From: Vibrio sp. SS-MA-C1-2
Lineage (GTDB): Bacteria; Pseudomonadota; Gammaproteobacteria; Enterobacterales; Vibrionaceae
Reading direction: 5' to 3'
Length of the DNA stretch: 64,000 nt
NCBI RefSeq assembly: GCF_021513135.1
Contig: NZ_CP090981.1
Coordinates: forward strand, 2,046,001-2,110,000
The notes under the pieces are model-generated. The model was not told the DNA's origin and ran no database searches. It worked only from the letters and a program-made list of their open reading frames with translations. Of this stretch, positions 36,246 to 45,662 are shown piece by piece (position 1 is the stretch's first letter; every line of letters starts with the position of its first letter). The translations under genes and the position numbers were made by a program.

Positions 36246-36416
36246 ACTTATTTCCTATACTCTCTAGTTCAAAATCTTTGAATTTTCTATGTTATTTATA
36301 ACAGATTATTGCATATTTACTGTTATTTATTTGTAACCTAAAGTAAAATATTTCCCAAGGTGCTTTTTAAATTACTATAACGTATTAAATTACAAATCAA
36401 TAATAAAAAAGCATTT

Positions 36417-36438
36417 ATGATCAAAGGATTTTGATCAT
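36417..36438. promoter_or_regulatory. 22-bp dyad upstream of ccoN
   Basis: ATGATCAAA and TTTGATCAT (nine-base perfect arms) flank GGAT, ending 46 bases before the ccoN start, in the gap divergent from the His/Met-rich gene. It holds the FNR half-sites ATCAA and TTGAT, but in everted order (ATCAA-N6-TTGAT), so it is not a standard FNR box. A regulator site is likely; identity unknown. Confidence 0.5.
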
Positions 36439-36484
36439 CAGGGAAACGTAAAGTGTAGTTGGATAACTAATAGCGGAAATAAAT

Positions 36485-37915
36485 ATGAGCCAAGAAAATC
36501 AACTTGATCAGAACTATAACCTCACCGTCGTTCGACAATTTACCTTAGTAACTGTGTTATGGGGAATTGTTGGAATGTGTGTTGGAGTCTTGATCGCCGC
36601 CCAGTTAGTATGGCCGCAACTTAACTTCGATACACCTTGGTTGACATATAGTCGTTTACGACCACTTCATACCAATGCAGTCATTTTTGCATTTGGTACA
36701 AGTGCCCTCTTTGCAACGTCTTATTATATTGTACAGAGAACATGTCAAACTAGGTTGTTCGGTGGTAAGTTAGCGTCATTTACTTTTTGGGGTTGGCAAG
36801 CAATCATTGTAGCAGCGGCTATATCGTTGCCATTAGGGTTTACCTCAGGGAAAGAGTATGCAGAGTTAGAGTGGCCTATTGATATCGCAATTGCGATTGT
36901 ATGGGTATCTTATGCTATTGTCTTTTTTGGAACCTTATTCACAAGAAAGACGTCACATATCTATGTGGCAAACTGGTTCTTCGGAGCTTTCATTTTAACA
37001 GTTGCTGTTTTACATATCGGTAATAGTTTAGCTGTACCTGTATCGATGACTAAATCTTACTCCGCTTATGCTGGCGCAGTAGATGCAATGATTCAATGGT
37101 GGTACGGACATAACGCCGTTGGATTCCTATTAACAGCAGGCTTCTTGGGTATGATGTATTACTTCGTTCCTAAGCAAGCAGAACGTCCTGTCTACTCTTA
37201 CCGTTTATCGGTGATCCACTTTTGGGCGTTAATCTCTCTGTATATTTGGGCTGGTCCACACCACCTTCATTATACAGCGTTGCCTGATTGGACTCAGTCT
37301 TTAGGTATGGTGATGTCGCTAGTTCTATTTGCTCCATCTTGGGGTGGTATGATTAACGGTATTATGACCTTGTCTGGAGCTTGGCATAAACTTCGTTACG
37401 ATCCCATTCTTCGCTTCTTAATTGTCTCTTTATCATTCTATGGTATGTCTACCTTTGAAGGTCCGATGATGGCAATTAAAACAGTGAATGCGCTTTCTCA
37501 TTATACCGATTGGACTATAGGTCACGTACATTCAGGTGCATTAGGCTGGGTAATGATGGTAACAGTGGGTTCACTTTACCACTTGATCCCTCGCCTATTT
37601 GGTCAAGAGAAAATGTACTCCACTGCCCTTGTTAACGTTCATTTCTGGTTAGCAACCATTGGTACAGTGCTTTATATCGTTGCGATGTGGATTTCGGGTG
37701 TAATGCAAGGTTTAATGTGGCGTGCAGTAAACTCTGACGGTACTTTAACTTATAGCTTTGTTGAATCATTAAATGCGTCATATCCTTTCTACTTTGTTCG
37801 CTTCCTTGGTGGGGTTATCATTGTAACGGGTATGTTCTTAATGGCTTACAACACGTATAAAACAATCACGGCTAAACAAGGTAGTTTAGTTAAAGATCGC
37901 GAACAGCTAGCATAA
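36485..37915 (+). CDS. ccoN: cbb3-type cytochrome c oxidase subunit I
   Basis: 476 residues with about 12 membrane segments. This is the catalytic subunit of the high-affinity oxidase, carrying haem b and the haem b3-CuB centre. The histidines expected are visible: His62 ([12 protein letters not shown]), His209 (YGHNAVGF), His259/260 ([11 protein letters not shown]), and His347/349 ([10 protein letters not shown]). First gene of ccoNOQP, with gaps of 12 or fewer bases inside the cluster. The upstream dyad probably carries its control. The enzyme serves respiration at low oxygen. Confidence 0.97.
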   Translation: MSQENQLDQNYNLTVVRQFTLVTVLWGIVGMCVGVLIAAQLVWPQLNFDTPWLTYSRLRPLHTNAVIFAFGTSALFATSYYIVQRTCQTRLFGGKLASFTFWGWQAIIVAAAISLPLGFTSGKEYAELEWPIDIAIAIVWVSYAIVFFGTLFTRKTSHIYVANWFFGAFILTVAVLHIGNSLAVPVSMTKSYSAYAGAVDAMIQWWYGHNAVGFLLTAGFLGMMYYFVPKQAERPVYSYRLSVIHFWALISLYIWAGPHHLHYTALPDWTQSLGMVMSLVLFAPSWGGMINGIMTLSGAWHKLRYDPILRFLIVSLSFYGMSTFEGPMMAIKTVNALSHYTDWTIGHVHSGALGWVMMVTVGSLYHLIPRLFGQEKMYSTALVNVHFWLATIGTVLYIVAMWISGVMQGLMWRAVNSDGTLTYSFVESLNASYPFYFVRFLGGVIIVTGMFLMAYNTYKTITAKQGSLVKDREQLA

Positions 37916-37927
37916 GGAGCATGACAG

Positions 37928-38548
37928 ATGAGTTCTAATTCAAATAATCGTCATGAGATCGTAGAGAAAAATGTCGGTTTACTAGCGATTTTAATTATTG
38001 TCGTTATCAGCTTCGGTGCATTGGTAGAAATTATTCCACTAATGTTTCAAAAGCAAACAACTGAACCTGTAGAGAATCTTCGTCCTTATACTGCTTTAGA
38101 GATGGAAGGTCGTGATATCTACATTCGTGAAGGCTGTACGGTATGTCATAGTCAAATGATCCGCCCATTTCGAGCAGAAACCGAACGTTATGGCCACTAT
38201 TCCGTTGCTGGAGAAAGTGTTTGGGAGCACCCATTCTTATGGGGTTCAAAGCGTACAGGTCCTGATCTAGCTCGTGTTGGTGGTCGTTATTCTGATGAAT
38301 GGCACCGAGTTCATTTAAATAACCCAAGAGATGTTGTGCCTGAATCTAATATGCCTTCATTCCCTTGGTTAAATGAAAACATTCTAGATGGTAAATTAAC
38401 CAGTGAAAAACTAGCAATATTCCGCGACCACTTTGATGTTCCTTATACCGACCAGCAGATAGCCTCTGCTGCCGATGATGTAAAAGGAAAAACTGAAATG
38501 GATGCATTGGTTGCATACCTTCAATCACTTGGTCATGCAATGAAGTAA
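37928..38548 (+). CDS. ccoO: cbb3-type oxidase subunit II, monohaem cytochrome c
   Basis: 206 residues. One N-terminal membrane anchor (about 16-38) and a periplasmic domain with a single haem c site, CTVCH at Cys70/Cys73/His74, followed by the conserved [18 protein letters not shown]. It passes electrons to CcoN. It starts 12 bases after ccoN with a GGAG site. Confidence 0.97.
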   Translation: MSSNSNNRHEIVEKNVGLLAILIIVVISFGALVEIIPLMFQKQTTEPVENLRPYTALEMEGRDIYIREGCTVCHSQMIRPFRAETERYGHYSVAGESVWEHPFLWGSKRTGPDLARVGGRYSDEWHRVHLNNPRDVVPESNMPSFPWLNENILDGKLTSEKLAIFRDHFDVPYTDQQIASAADDVKGKTEMDALVAYLQSLGHAMK

Positions 38549-38557
38549 GGATACATC

Positions 38558-38752
38558 ATGGATATTGCAACAGTAATTAGCGTATGGGAAGTCGCACTGT
38601 TTGTCTGTTTTATTGGTATTGTCTTCTGGGCATATAGCAAACGACAAAAGTCCTCTTTCGACGAAGCAGCAAATTTAGTCTTTGCTGATGAGTCAAAAGT
38701 TGGTGAATCACCATCACAAGCTACAGCAACAGATAAGGGAGCGTTAAAATAA
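38558..38752 (+). CDS. ccoQ: cbb3-type oxidase subunit CcoQ
   Basis: 64 residues: one transmembrane helix (about 10-27, WEVALFVCFIGIVFWAY) and the CcoQ tail SKRQKSSFDEAANLVFAD. It stabilises the complex. Its stop overlaps the start of ccoP (TAATG), a sign of translational coupling. Confidence 0.92.
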   Translation: MDIATVISVWEVALFVCFIGIVFWAYSKRQKSSFDEAANLVFADESKVGESPSQATATDKGALK

Positions 38753-39723
38753 TGAGTACTTTTTGGAGTATATGGATATCCATTATTACTATTGGTACCC
38801 TTGTTGGGTGCGCTGCTCTACTTTTATGGTGCTCAAAAGATCTTAAAGGCATTAAAGATGGCGATGATATGGGCCATTCTTATGACGGGATCCGCGAGTT
38901 AAATAACCCATTACCTAAATGGTGGAAATACCTATTTTGGGCAACGTTTGTGTTTGCGATTGTCTATTTAGCGCTTTACCCTGGTTTAGGAAATTGGAAA
39001 GGCTTTTTAGGCTGGCAGAGTTCAAATCAGCAAGTACGCTCTATTGAAGAGTCAAAAGCTGCGGTTGAGCAAGCTCGTTTAAATAAAGAGTATGTCCAAT
39101 ATGATCAAGAAGTAGACAAAGCTTCAGAGCAGTTTGCTGAAACCTTTGATCGTCTTGCATACAAACCAGGAACCACTGAATTCAAATCGATTACTGACAT
39201 CGCACAAGATGAAGAAGCGATTAAAGTGGGACAACGTCTATTTGGCCAAAACTGTTCGCAGTGTCATGGTTCAGGTGGTCGTGGTTTAGTTGGCTTCCCG
39301 AATTTAACTGACAATGCTTGGTTATATGGTGGAGAGCCAGAGACAATCAAAACAACCATTATGCATGGTCGCCAAGGTAACATGGCTGCATGGAAAGATA
39401 TTCTAGGTAAAGATGGCGTTCACGAAGTGACATCATATGTACTGAGTCTTTCTGGCCGTAAAGTCAATGTTCAAGATGCAGAGAAAGGCAAACAACGCTT
39501 TGTTATTTGTGCAGCTTGTCATGGTACAGATGGCAAAGGTAATCCAGCATTTGGTGCACCAGATCTTACTGACCAAGTTTGGCTATACGGCGGTAGTCGA
39601 CGTGATGTTGAAACAACCATTAATTATGGTCGTCAAGGTGTGATGCCAGCATGGAAAGATATCTTGGGTGAAGAAAAAATCCAGTTAATTTCAGCTTATG
39701 TTTGGCAATTAAGCAATAAATAA
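38752..39723 (+). CDS. ccoP: cbb3-type oxidase subunit III, dihaem cytochrome c
   Basis: 323 residues. Two N-terminal membrane segments (about 5-28 and 60-80), then two cytochrome c domains with CSQCH at Cys168/Cys171/His172 and CAACH at Cys253/Cys256/His257. The axial methionines fit MAAWKDILG and MPAWKDILG. It accepts electrons from soluble cytochromes for CcoO/CcoN. Confidence 0.96.
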   Translation: MSTFWSIWISIITIGTLVGCAALLLWCSKDLKGIKDGDDMGHSYDGIRELNNPLPKWWKYLFWATFVFAIVYLALYPGLGNWKGFLGWQSSNQQVRSIEESKAAVEQARLNKEYVQYDQEVDKASEQFAETFDRLAYKPGTTEFKSITDIAQDEEAIKVGQRLFGQNCSQCHGSGGRGLVGFPNLTDNAWLYGGEPETIKTTIMHGRQGNMAAWKDILGKDGVHEVTSYVLSLSGRKVNVQDAEKGKQRFVICAACHGTDGKGNPAFGAPDLTDQVWLYGGSRRDVETTINYGRQGVMPAWKDILGEEKIQLISAYVWQLSNK

Positions 39724-39743
39724 AAACTATAACATCTAACTTT

Positions 39744-39766
39744 TAGCCCCTACTTTTTAGGGGCTA
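39744..39766 (+). terminator. Hairpin between ccoP and ccoH
   Basis: TAGCCCCTA (39744-39752) and TAGGGGCTA (39758-39766), nine-bp perfect stem and five-base loop. The tail is only TATTTCT, so it may be a partial terminator or an mRNA-stabilising 3' structure that sets the ratio of oxidase subunits to assembly factors. Confidence 0.6.
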
Positions 39767-39790
39767 TATTTCTAATTTGGAATATTTAAA

Positions 39791-40282
39791 ATGGTAAAAC
39801 CTTGGTACAAACAGTTTTGGCCTTGGGTACTCATTGCCCTCCCTGCATCCGCTGTTATCGGTAGTCTATTCACTTTTTATATCTTTTCGCAAAATAGTGT
39901 TGAAATGGTAACAGACAATTATTACAAGAAAGGTAAAGCCATTAATAAGGAGATCGGTCAACTTAAAGAGGCAGATAAACTTCATATTAAAGCCAATGTA
40001 AAAGTAGATGAACACCAGATCATTCTCCATTTAGATAAAGGTCAATTGGTCTCACTTCCAACATTAAATATTAAATTTAGCCACCGAACTTTATCAAAGT
40101 ATGATTTCCACCAACTTGTCAATCCTGATGCCAATGGCAATTATCGTATTCACTTAGATGAACCATTAATCGGCCCTTGGTTTGTCCAAATATCACCTCA
40201 CGATAATCAATGGGTGATGCAAAATAGAATCTCTTTCCCAAGCGTTGATACATTACCACTTTACGGACAGGATAAAGGATGA
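39791..40282 (+). CDS. ccoH: FixH/CcoH-family cbb3 oxidase assembly protein
   Basis: 163 residues. An N-terminal transmembrane helix (about 10-32) with the typical WYKQFWPWVLIALP start is followed by VTDNYYKKGKAIN, the FixH hallmark, and a periplasmic beta-domain. FixH/CcoH assists cbb3 assembly. The usual companion ccoG is not present between ccoP and this gene. Its end overlaps ccoI by four bases. Confidence 0.9.
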   Translation: MVKPWYKQFWPWVLIALPASAVIGSLFTFYIFSQNSVEMVTDNYYKKGKAINKEIGQLKEADKLHIKANVKVDEHQIILHLDKGQLVSLPTLNIKFSHRTLSKYDFHQLVNPDANGNYRIHLDEPLIGPWFVQISPHDNQWVMQNRISFPSVDTLPLYGQDKG

Positions 40283-42672
40283 GTAAAGATTGTTATCACT
40301 GTGCTGAACCCATCCCAAAAGGATTTCAACAATCTATCGAAATCCTTGGTGAAGAACGAGAGATGTGTTGCATCGGTTGTCATGCTGTTGCTACAACCAT
40401 CGTTGAAAGCGGCTTAACGTCTTATTATCAATATAGAACGGAAACAGCCACTAAAACCGATTTAATTCCTGATGAGCTTAATAATTTAATTCATTATGAT
40501 CATGAAGAAGTACAGCTAGACTTTGTGCGTAATAATCAAAACCTAAAAGAAGTGACACTGTCACTTGAAGGTGTCTCTTGTGCAGCTTGTGCTTGGTTAA
40601 TTGAAAAGCAATTATTTAACGTTAGCGGGATTCAATTTGTTGGTGTCAACACGGCAACTCATCGAGCTATTATTCGTTGGGATCCAGAAAAAATAAAACT
40701 CAGTGATATTTTACGACGAATTCAACAGATTGGTTATAAAGCTGCACCATTTGAAGCGAATCAACAAGAGCAGCTCTACCATAAACAAATGAAGCAGTAT
40801 CTTTATCGTTTAGGTATTGCCGGAATTGCAACAATGCAAGTAATGATGCTTGCTGTTGCGCTCTATTTTGAACTATTTAGTGATCTTGACCAGGAATTTA
40901 AAGCTTACCTTCGCTGGATCAGTCTTATTTTCGCCACACCAGTCCTACTCTACTCTGCTCAACCTTTCTATATCAACGCTTGGCGAAACTTAAAAGCAAG
41001 AACTTTAGGAATGGATGTTCCGGTTTCTATTGCGCTTCTCATCGCCTACTTTTCAAGTGTTATTGCCACCATGACTGAGCAAGGTGAAGTCTATTTCGAA
41101 TCTGTCTCTATGTTTACTTTCTTCCTATTAATGGGACGTTATCTAGAGATGCGAGCAAGAAGAAAAGCCGCCGCAGCCAGCGCCAATTTACTTAAATTAA
41201 TCCCTTCAATGGCACAGCTTGAAGATGGTAGTAAAATTGCTGCAAAGACATTGATTATCGGCCAACGCGTCATTGTCAAACCGGGTGAGAACTTCCCTGC
41301 TGACGGTATTATTATACAAGGTGATACCAGCGTTGATGAGTCTATGTTAACGGGTGAATCGGTTCATATAAATAAAATTGTTAATGATCCTGTTTTTGCC
41401 GGAACCATCAATGGTGATGGTAATGTGACTGTCGAAGTCACTGAAACAACACAACAATCATTAGTTTCTAAAATTATTCAGTTACAAGATGAAGCGCAAC
41501 TTTCAAAACCTCAAGTTGCTACCTTAGCTGATAATATATCTCGCTACTTTGTTGCCATCATCTTAGTCATTTCGTTAGGAACTTGGCTCTATTGGCACTT
41601 TCATCATCCTGAAGATGCATTTTGGATCATGCTATCTGTATTAGTTGCGACTTGTCCTTGCGCATTATCTTTAGCGACGCCAACAGCCATTACATGCTCG
41701 ACATCAAGTATGGGTGAATTAGGCATTTTATTAAGAAAAGGTCATGTACTTGAAACATTATGTAAGGTAAATAGGCTCGTTATCGATAAAACAGGAACCT
41801 TAACCGAAGGTAATATCAAACTTGTTGATACCGAACTATTTTCACATTATTCACAACAACAAGCATTAGCGATAGCTGCAGGGTTAGAACGCTTTGCGAA
41901 TCACCCAATAGCCAATACCTTTACACCTTATTACTCGCAACAAATTCAATTCCAGCAGGTCAATAATGAGATTGGTTTAGGATTAAATGGTCAATTAGAC
42001 AATGATCATTGGCGTATAGGCCGATTAGAATATGCAATTGAACCCTCATACCTTGATGAATTAAAGGCTAAACATCAACAAGCTGAAATGCAAGTTTGGC
42101 TTTCTTGTAATGGCGAACCTGTTGCTCAATTTATTTTACAAGATCCAATTCGATCAGAAAGTGCAGAATTTATTGCTCAATGCCAACAACAAGGTATTAC
42201 GGTAACTATGTTAACCGGTGATAGCAGTCATGCTGCACAATCTGTAGCCAAAAAACTCAATATTGATGAGTTAGTTTCGGGGGTATCACCACAACAGAAA
42301 TTAGCGTATTTACAAAACTTACCGAAAGATCAAGTAAGCTTAATGGTAGGTGATGGTGTTAATGATGCTCCCGTATTAGCTGGCGCTCACCTCTCTGTTG
42401 CGATGGGAGGAGGAACCGATATTGCTAAATCTTCAGCAGACATGATTTTATTAGGCGATGACTTATTAAAATTGCTGAAAGCTAAAAAGTTAGCCCAATT
42501 TAGTCGTAAAATTATTCGTCAAAACTTAGCATGGGCTTTAGGCTATAACATTACTATTTTGCCATTGGCTTGCGCAGGTTTAGTCATTCCTTATATTGCA
42601 GTAATAGGCATGTCACTCAGTTCACTGCTTGTCGTCTCAAATTCATTACGACTGTTAAAAGGAAAATCATAA
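40279..42672 (+). CDS. ccoI: Copper-exporting P1B-type ATPase of the cbb3 cluster
   Basis: 797 residues. It supplies copper for cbb3 oxidase assembly. The N-terminal Cys-rich region (Cys5/8, Cys30/31/34) precedes an HMA domain with the metal motif CAAC at Cys101/104. The membrane metal site CPC is at 459-461, the phosphorylation motif DKTGT at Asp503, the phosphatase-like MLTGDS and the hinge GDGVNDAPVLAGA follow. An exact matS consensus lies within the coding sequence at 40552. The start overlaps ccoH and the stop overlaps ccoS, so the unit is translationally coupled. Confidence 0.95.
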   Translation: MSKDCYHCAEPIPKGFQQSIEILGEEREMCCIGCHAVATTIVESGLTSYYQYRTETATKTDLIPDELNNLIHYDHEEVQLDFVRNNQNLKEVTLSLEGVSCAACAWLIEKQLFNVSGIQFVGVNTATHRAIIRWDPEKIKLSDILRRIQQIGYKAAPFEANQQEQLYHKQMKQYLYRLGIAGIATMQVMMLAVALYFELFSDLDQEFKAYLRWISLIFATPVLLYSAQPFYINAWRNLKARTLGMDVPVSIALLIAYFSSVIATMTEQGEVYFESVSMFTFFLLMGRYLEMRARRKAAAASANLLKLIPSMAQLEDGSKIAAKTLIIGQRVIVKPGENFPADGIIIQGDTSVDESMLTGESVHINKIVNDPVFAGTINGDGNVTVEVTETTQQSLVSKIIQLQDEAQLSKPQVATLADNISRYFVAIILVISLGTWLYWHFHHPEDAFWIMLSVLVATCPCALSLATPTAITCSTSSMGELGILLRKGHVLETLCKVNRLVIDKTGTLTEGNIKLVDTELFSHYSQQQALAIAAGLERFANHPIANTFTPYYSQQIQFQQVNNEIGLGLNGQLDNDHWRIGRLEYAIEPSYLDELKAKHQQAEMQVWLSCNGEPVAQFILQDPIRSESAEFIAQCQQQGITVTMLTGDSSHAAQSVAKKLNIDELVSGVSPQQKLAYLQNLPKDQVSLMVGDGVNDAPVLAGAHLSVAMGGGTDIAKSSADMILLGDDLLKLLKAKKLAQFSRKIIRQNLAWALGYNITILPLACAGLVIPYIAVIGMSLSSLLVVSNSLRLLKGKS
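40552..40564. other. matS site (MatP binding), exact consensus, inside ccoI
   Basis: GTGACACTGTCAC fits GTGACRNYGTCAC at every position. It encodes part of the protein (VTLSL), so it must satisfy both the code and MatP binding. It is 6.6 kb from the site at 33910. Confidence 0.75.
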
Positions 42673-42890
42673 TGGAAAGTTTATATATTCTGATCCCTGT
42701 TGCGATAGTTTTTGTAGCCATCGCGATTGTTATCTTTATCTGGGCAGTTAAATCTGAGCAATTTGAAGATCTTGAACGTCAAGGTCATAATATTCTATTT
42801 GAAGAAGATGAACCCATTAAAAAAGAGAGCTCAGACCTACTCAATACAGAGAAAGAGAGTCAACATTCACCCTCAAAAATAGATAATTAA
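42672..42890 (+). CDS. ccoS: cbb3 oxidase assembly protein CcoS
   Basis: 72 residues from the ATG at 42672, which shares a base with the ccoI stop. One N-terminal transmembrane helix (MESLYILIPVAIVFVAI then VIFIW) and the CcoS motif WAVKSEQFEDLERQG, with an acidic tail. CcoS is needed for cofactor insertion into cbb3 oxidase. A longer open reading upstream lies inside ccoI and is not used. Confidence 0.92.
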   Translation: MESLYILIPVAIVFVAIAIVIFIWAVKSEQFEDLERQGHNILFEEDEPIKKESSDLLNTEKESQHSPSKIDN

Positions 42891-42892
42891 TC

Positions 42893-43579
42893 ATGCTAAA
42901 TCTTGATGCTTTTAGTGCTTTTCTTATCGGTTTAATGGGCGCGGGTCATTGTTTTGCAATGTGTGGCGGCATTTCGGCTGCAGTGACAGCAGGAATACCT
43001 CAACAACAAAGCCATGTTGTTCGCCATTTTTTAACATTAGCGAGTTATAATTTTGGCCGAATTATCTCTTATATGATTGCCGGTGCGATTATTGGTAGTA
43101 CAATTGCTAGTGTCTCAGATTATGGTATCGAAACAAATGGCTTAATTTATTTAAGGTTATTCGCTGCACTGCTCATGTTTTTGATTGCACTACATATTGG
43201 TCAATGGTGGAGTGGTGTTAATAAAATAGAAGTGATTGGAAAATTCATTTGGCCGAAAATATCACCATTCGCTAAACGATTTTTACCTATTCGAACACCT
43301 TTACATGCTATACCTTTTGGATTTATCTGGGGTTGGCTACCATGTGGTCTTGTTTATACTACTCTAAGTTGGGCAGCAGTCTCAGGAAGTGGTACCGAAG
43401 GTGCTATCGTGATGTTATCGTTTGGTTTAGGAACACTCCCAGCGATGTTAACAATCGGTGTTATCGCTGCAAAATTAAAATCTATTTTCTTAAATTTGAA
43501 ATTTAAACGAGTAAACTCTTTGTTTTTAATAGCTTATTCTATTCATATTGCTTATATTGCAATCAAACAGTTAATTTAA
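42893..43579 (+). CDS. SafE/TauE-type (DsbD-like) membrane protein of the cbb3 cluster
   Basis: 228 residues with six or so membrane segments. MGAGHCFAMCGGISAA at the N-terminus and FGFIWGWLPCGLVYTTLSWA in the middle are the paired Cys-containing motifs of this family, placed like the two half-repeats of DsbD/CcdA-type transporters. It directly follows ccoS (two bases), a conserved neighbourhood in many proteobacteria, which points to a role in oxidase maturation, perhaps copper handling. The exact function is not established. Confidence 0.8.
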   Translation: MLNLDAFSAFLIGLMGAGHCFAMCGGISAAVTAGIPQQQSHVVRHFLTLASYNFGRIISYMIAGAIIGSTIASVSDYGIETNGLIYLRLFAALLMFLIALHIGQWWSGVNKIEVIGKFIWPKISPFAKRFLPIRTPLHAIPFGFIWGWLPCGLVYTTLSWAAVSGSGTEGAIVMLSFGLGTLPAMLTIGVIAAKLKSIFLNLKFKRVNSLFLIAYSIHIAYIAIKQLI

Positions 43580-43609
43580 TGTCGACCTTTTACTCAATAA
43601 GAGGTAAAA

Positions 43610-43623
43610 TTGATATGAATCAA
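43610..43623. promoter_or_regulatory. Perfect FNR box upstream of fnr
   Basis: TTGATATGAATCAA matches the FNR consensus TTGAT-N4-ATCAA at all ten fixed positions. It ends 17 bases before the fnr start codon, a position suited to repression rather than activation of fnr, as known for E. coli fnr autoregulation. Confidence 0.85.
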
Positions 43624-43640
43624 TCTTTTTAAGTGATGCT

Positions 43641-44393
43641 ATGACTTCTGATAAAATTATAACAAAACGAATCCAAGCCGGTGGGTGTGCAATCCATTGC
43701 CAAGATTGTAGTATTAGTCAACTGTGTATTCCATTTACACTTACTGAACCAGAGTTAGATCAACTCGACCAGATTATTGAACGTAAAAAGCCGATCCAAA
43801 AAGGCCAAGAACTATTTAAAGCTGGTAAAGAACTCAAATCACTCTATGCTATCCGTTCTGGTACAATCAAAAGTTATACCATTACAGAACAAGGTGATGA
43901 ACAAATCACTGCCTTCCATCTAGCCGGTGATCTAATTGGTTTTGATGCGATTACTAATATGAAACACCCTAGCTTTGCTCAAGCATTGGAAACATCAATG
44001 GTATGTGAAATTCCATTTGATACCCTTGATGATCTTTCAGGAAAAATGCCTAAACTTCGTCAACAAGTTATGCGTTTAATGAGTAGCGAGATTAAAGGTG
44101 ATCAAGATATGATTCTCCTTCTTTCAAAGAAGAATGCAGAAGAACGTCTTGCCGCTTTTATTCATAATCTATCAACTCGTTTCTCACAACGTGGCTTCTC
44201 ACCTAAAGAGTTTCGTTTAACGATGACCCGTGGTGATATCGGTAACTACTTAGGCTTAACCGTTGAAACTATCAGCCGCCTACTTGGCCGTTTCCAGAAA
44301 GCTGAAATTTTAAGTGTTAAAGGGAAATACATTACCATCCTTGATAGCCATGAACTTGCTGTTCTTGCTGGTATCAGTAAAAGTGATAAATAG
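43641..44393 (+). CDS. fnr: Anaerobic regulator FNR
   Basis: 250 residues, the length of E. coli FNR. The [4Fe-4S] ligands are present at Cys20, Cys23, Cys29 and Cys122 (plus Cys16), the same numbers as in E. coli. The cyclic-nucleotide-like beta roll follows, then the DNA-binding helix [21 protein letters not shown], whose E--SR contacts read TTGAT half-sites. The perfect FNR box upstream indicates autoregulation. Its place beside the cbb3 cluster and uspE is functionally coherent. Confidence 0.97.
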   Translation: MTSDKIITKRIQAGGCAIHCQDCSISQLCIPFTLTEPELDQLDQIIERKKPIQKGQELFKAGKELKSLYAIRSGTIKSYTITEQGDEQITAFHLAGDLIGFDAITNMKHPSFAQALETSMVCEIPFDTLDDLSGKMPKLRQQVMRLMSSEIKGDQDMILLLSKKNAEERLAAFIHNLSTRFSQRGFSPKEFRLTMTRGDIGNYLGLTVETISRLLGRFQKAEILSVKGKYITILDSHELAVLAGISKSDK

Positions 44394-44419
44394 CATTAAC
44401 TTCCAATAGCACGATTCAT

Positions 44420-44452
44420 ATTTGATACAGCGAAGCTTGCGCTGTATCAAAT
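44420..44452 (+). terminator. 13-bp perfect hairpin after fnr
   Basis: ATTTGATACAGCG (44420-44432) and its exact reverse complement (44440-44452) around a seven-base loop. No T-run follows, so the call as a terminator rests on position and stem strength only. Confidence 0.55.
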
Positions 44453-44540
44453 TATTCAATTTATTCCTTAATTACCATTCAAATTTCCTTTTTTTACGCT
44501 ACTTTATATATAGATGTTAAAAATATGTAGGGGTAAATTT

Positions 44541-45485
44541 ATGGATAAATATTCAAATATTTTGGTTGTTGCAAATACGAACCACGAATCTCAACCTGCA
44601 CTGTCGCGCGCGGCCTACCTTGCCAAAAAACAAGAAAATGTCTCTATCACCCTCTTTCTCGCCATCTATGATTTCTCTTATGAAATGACCTCGATGCTCT
44701 CGTCTGATGAAAGAGATGCTATGAGAAAAGGAATGATCCAGCAACAAAAAAGTTTGTTGGCTGAATATTGCGAATCCTATCCAGAATTAAATATAGATAT
44801 TCATGTTATTTGGCATAATCGTCACTATGAAGCGATTATTGATTATGTTCATGATAAGAATATAGACTTAGTAATGAAAGCGAGTCGACATCATGACATT
44901 CTTGAAACCATCATTTTCACACCAACAGATTGGCACTTACTCCGTAAATGTCCTTGTCCAGTGCTACTTGTTAAAGATCACGAATGGCCTGAAGGTGGAA
45001 ATATTTTAACTTCAGTTAATATTGCAACCGAAGATGATAATCACCATTTATTGAATGATAAGCTGGTAAAAGAAAGTCTTGAAATATCTCAACTCGTCAA
45101 TGGAAATGTCAATTTAGTCAATGCCTACCCCGCGACACCAGCTAATATCGTGATAGAAATCCCTGAGTTTGATCCTTCCTCTTACACTGATGCAGTACGA
45201 GGCCATCATCTTACTTCAATGAAAGCATTGCGCCAAAAATTTAGCTTAGCGGAAGAGGATGTTCATGTTTTAGAAGGCATTCCAGAAGAAATTATTCCTC
45301 AAGTAGCAGAAAAGATTGATGCTGAGCTTGTCGTCTTAGGTACCATTGGTCGTACTGGTTTATCAGCTGCATTTATAGGGAACACTGCAGAACAAACAAT
45401 TGATCAATTAAATTGTGACTTATTAGCGATTAAACCTGATGGCTACATTTCACCACTAAAACCAGAAACAAAAATAGAAGATTAA
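44541..45485 (+). CDS. uspE: Tandem universal stress protein UspE
   Basis: 314 residues from the ATG at 44541 with TAGGGG upstream; E. coli UspE has 316, so the reading from 44514 is too long. Two Usp domains: about 1-150 (YSNILVVANTN) and about 155-305, whose end holds LGTIGRTGLSAAFIGNTAE, the nucleotide-binding glycine pattern. The order fnr-uspE is shared with E. coli. Role in stress survival and motility. Confidence 0.93.
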   Translation: MDKYSNILVVANTNHESQPALSRAAYLAKKQENVSITLFLAIYDFSYEMTSMLSSDERDAMRKGMIQQQKSLLAEYCESYPELNIDIHVIWHNRHYEAIIDYVHDKNIDLVMKASRHHDILETIIFTPTDWHLLRKCPCPVLLVKDHEWPEGGNILTSVNIATEDDNHHLLNDKLVKESLEISQLVNGNVNLVNAYPATPANIVIEIPEFDPSSYTDAVRGHHLTSMKALRQKFSLAEEDVHVLEGIPEEIIPQVAEKIDAELVVLGTIGRTGLSAAFIGNTAEQTIDQLNCDLLAIKPDGYISPLKPETKIED

Positions 45486-45521
45486 AGTTAAATATTATTC
45501 GTTAAAGTTGAACTCTCTCCT

Positions 45522-45555
45522 CCCCTTAATGACATACAGCTATTAAGGGGATTTA
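45522..45555 (+). terminator. Probable uspE terminator
   Basis: CCCCTTAAT (45522-45530) and ATTAAGGGG (45542-45550), nine-bp perfect stem with an 11-base loop, then ATTTAT. Confidence 0.65.
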
Positions 45556-45662
45556 TACAAAATTCTCAAAAAAGAAATCATAGCTTTAACTAATTAATAT
45601 ATAACTTATAAGTCAACTGAATTATATTTAAAGATACTATTTAAATCAGTCGGTGATGTTAT

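Noticed and set aside
44420-44452. TTGAT...ATCAA at the ends of the hairpin after fnr, as an FNR box
   Set aside because: The half-sites are about 20 bases apart rather than four; they are simply the ends of the 13-bp stem.
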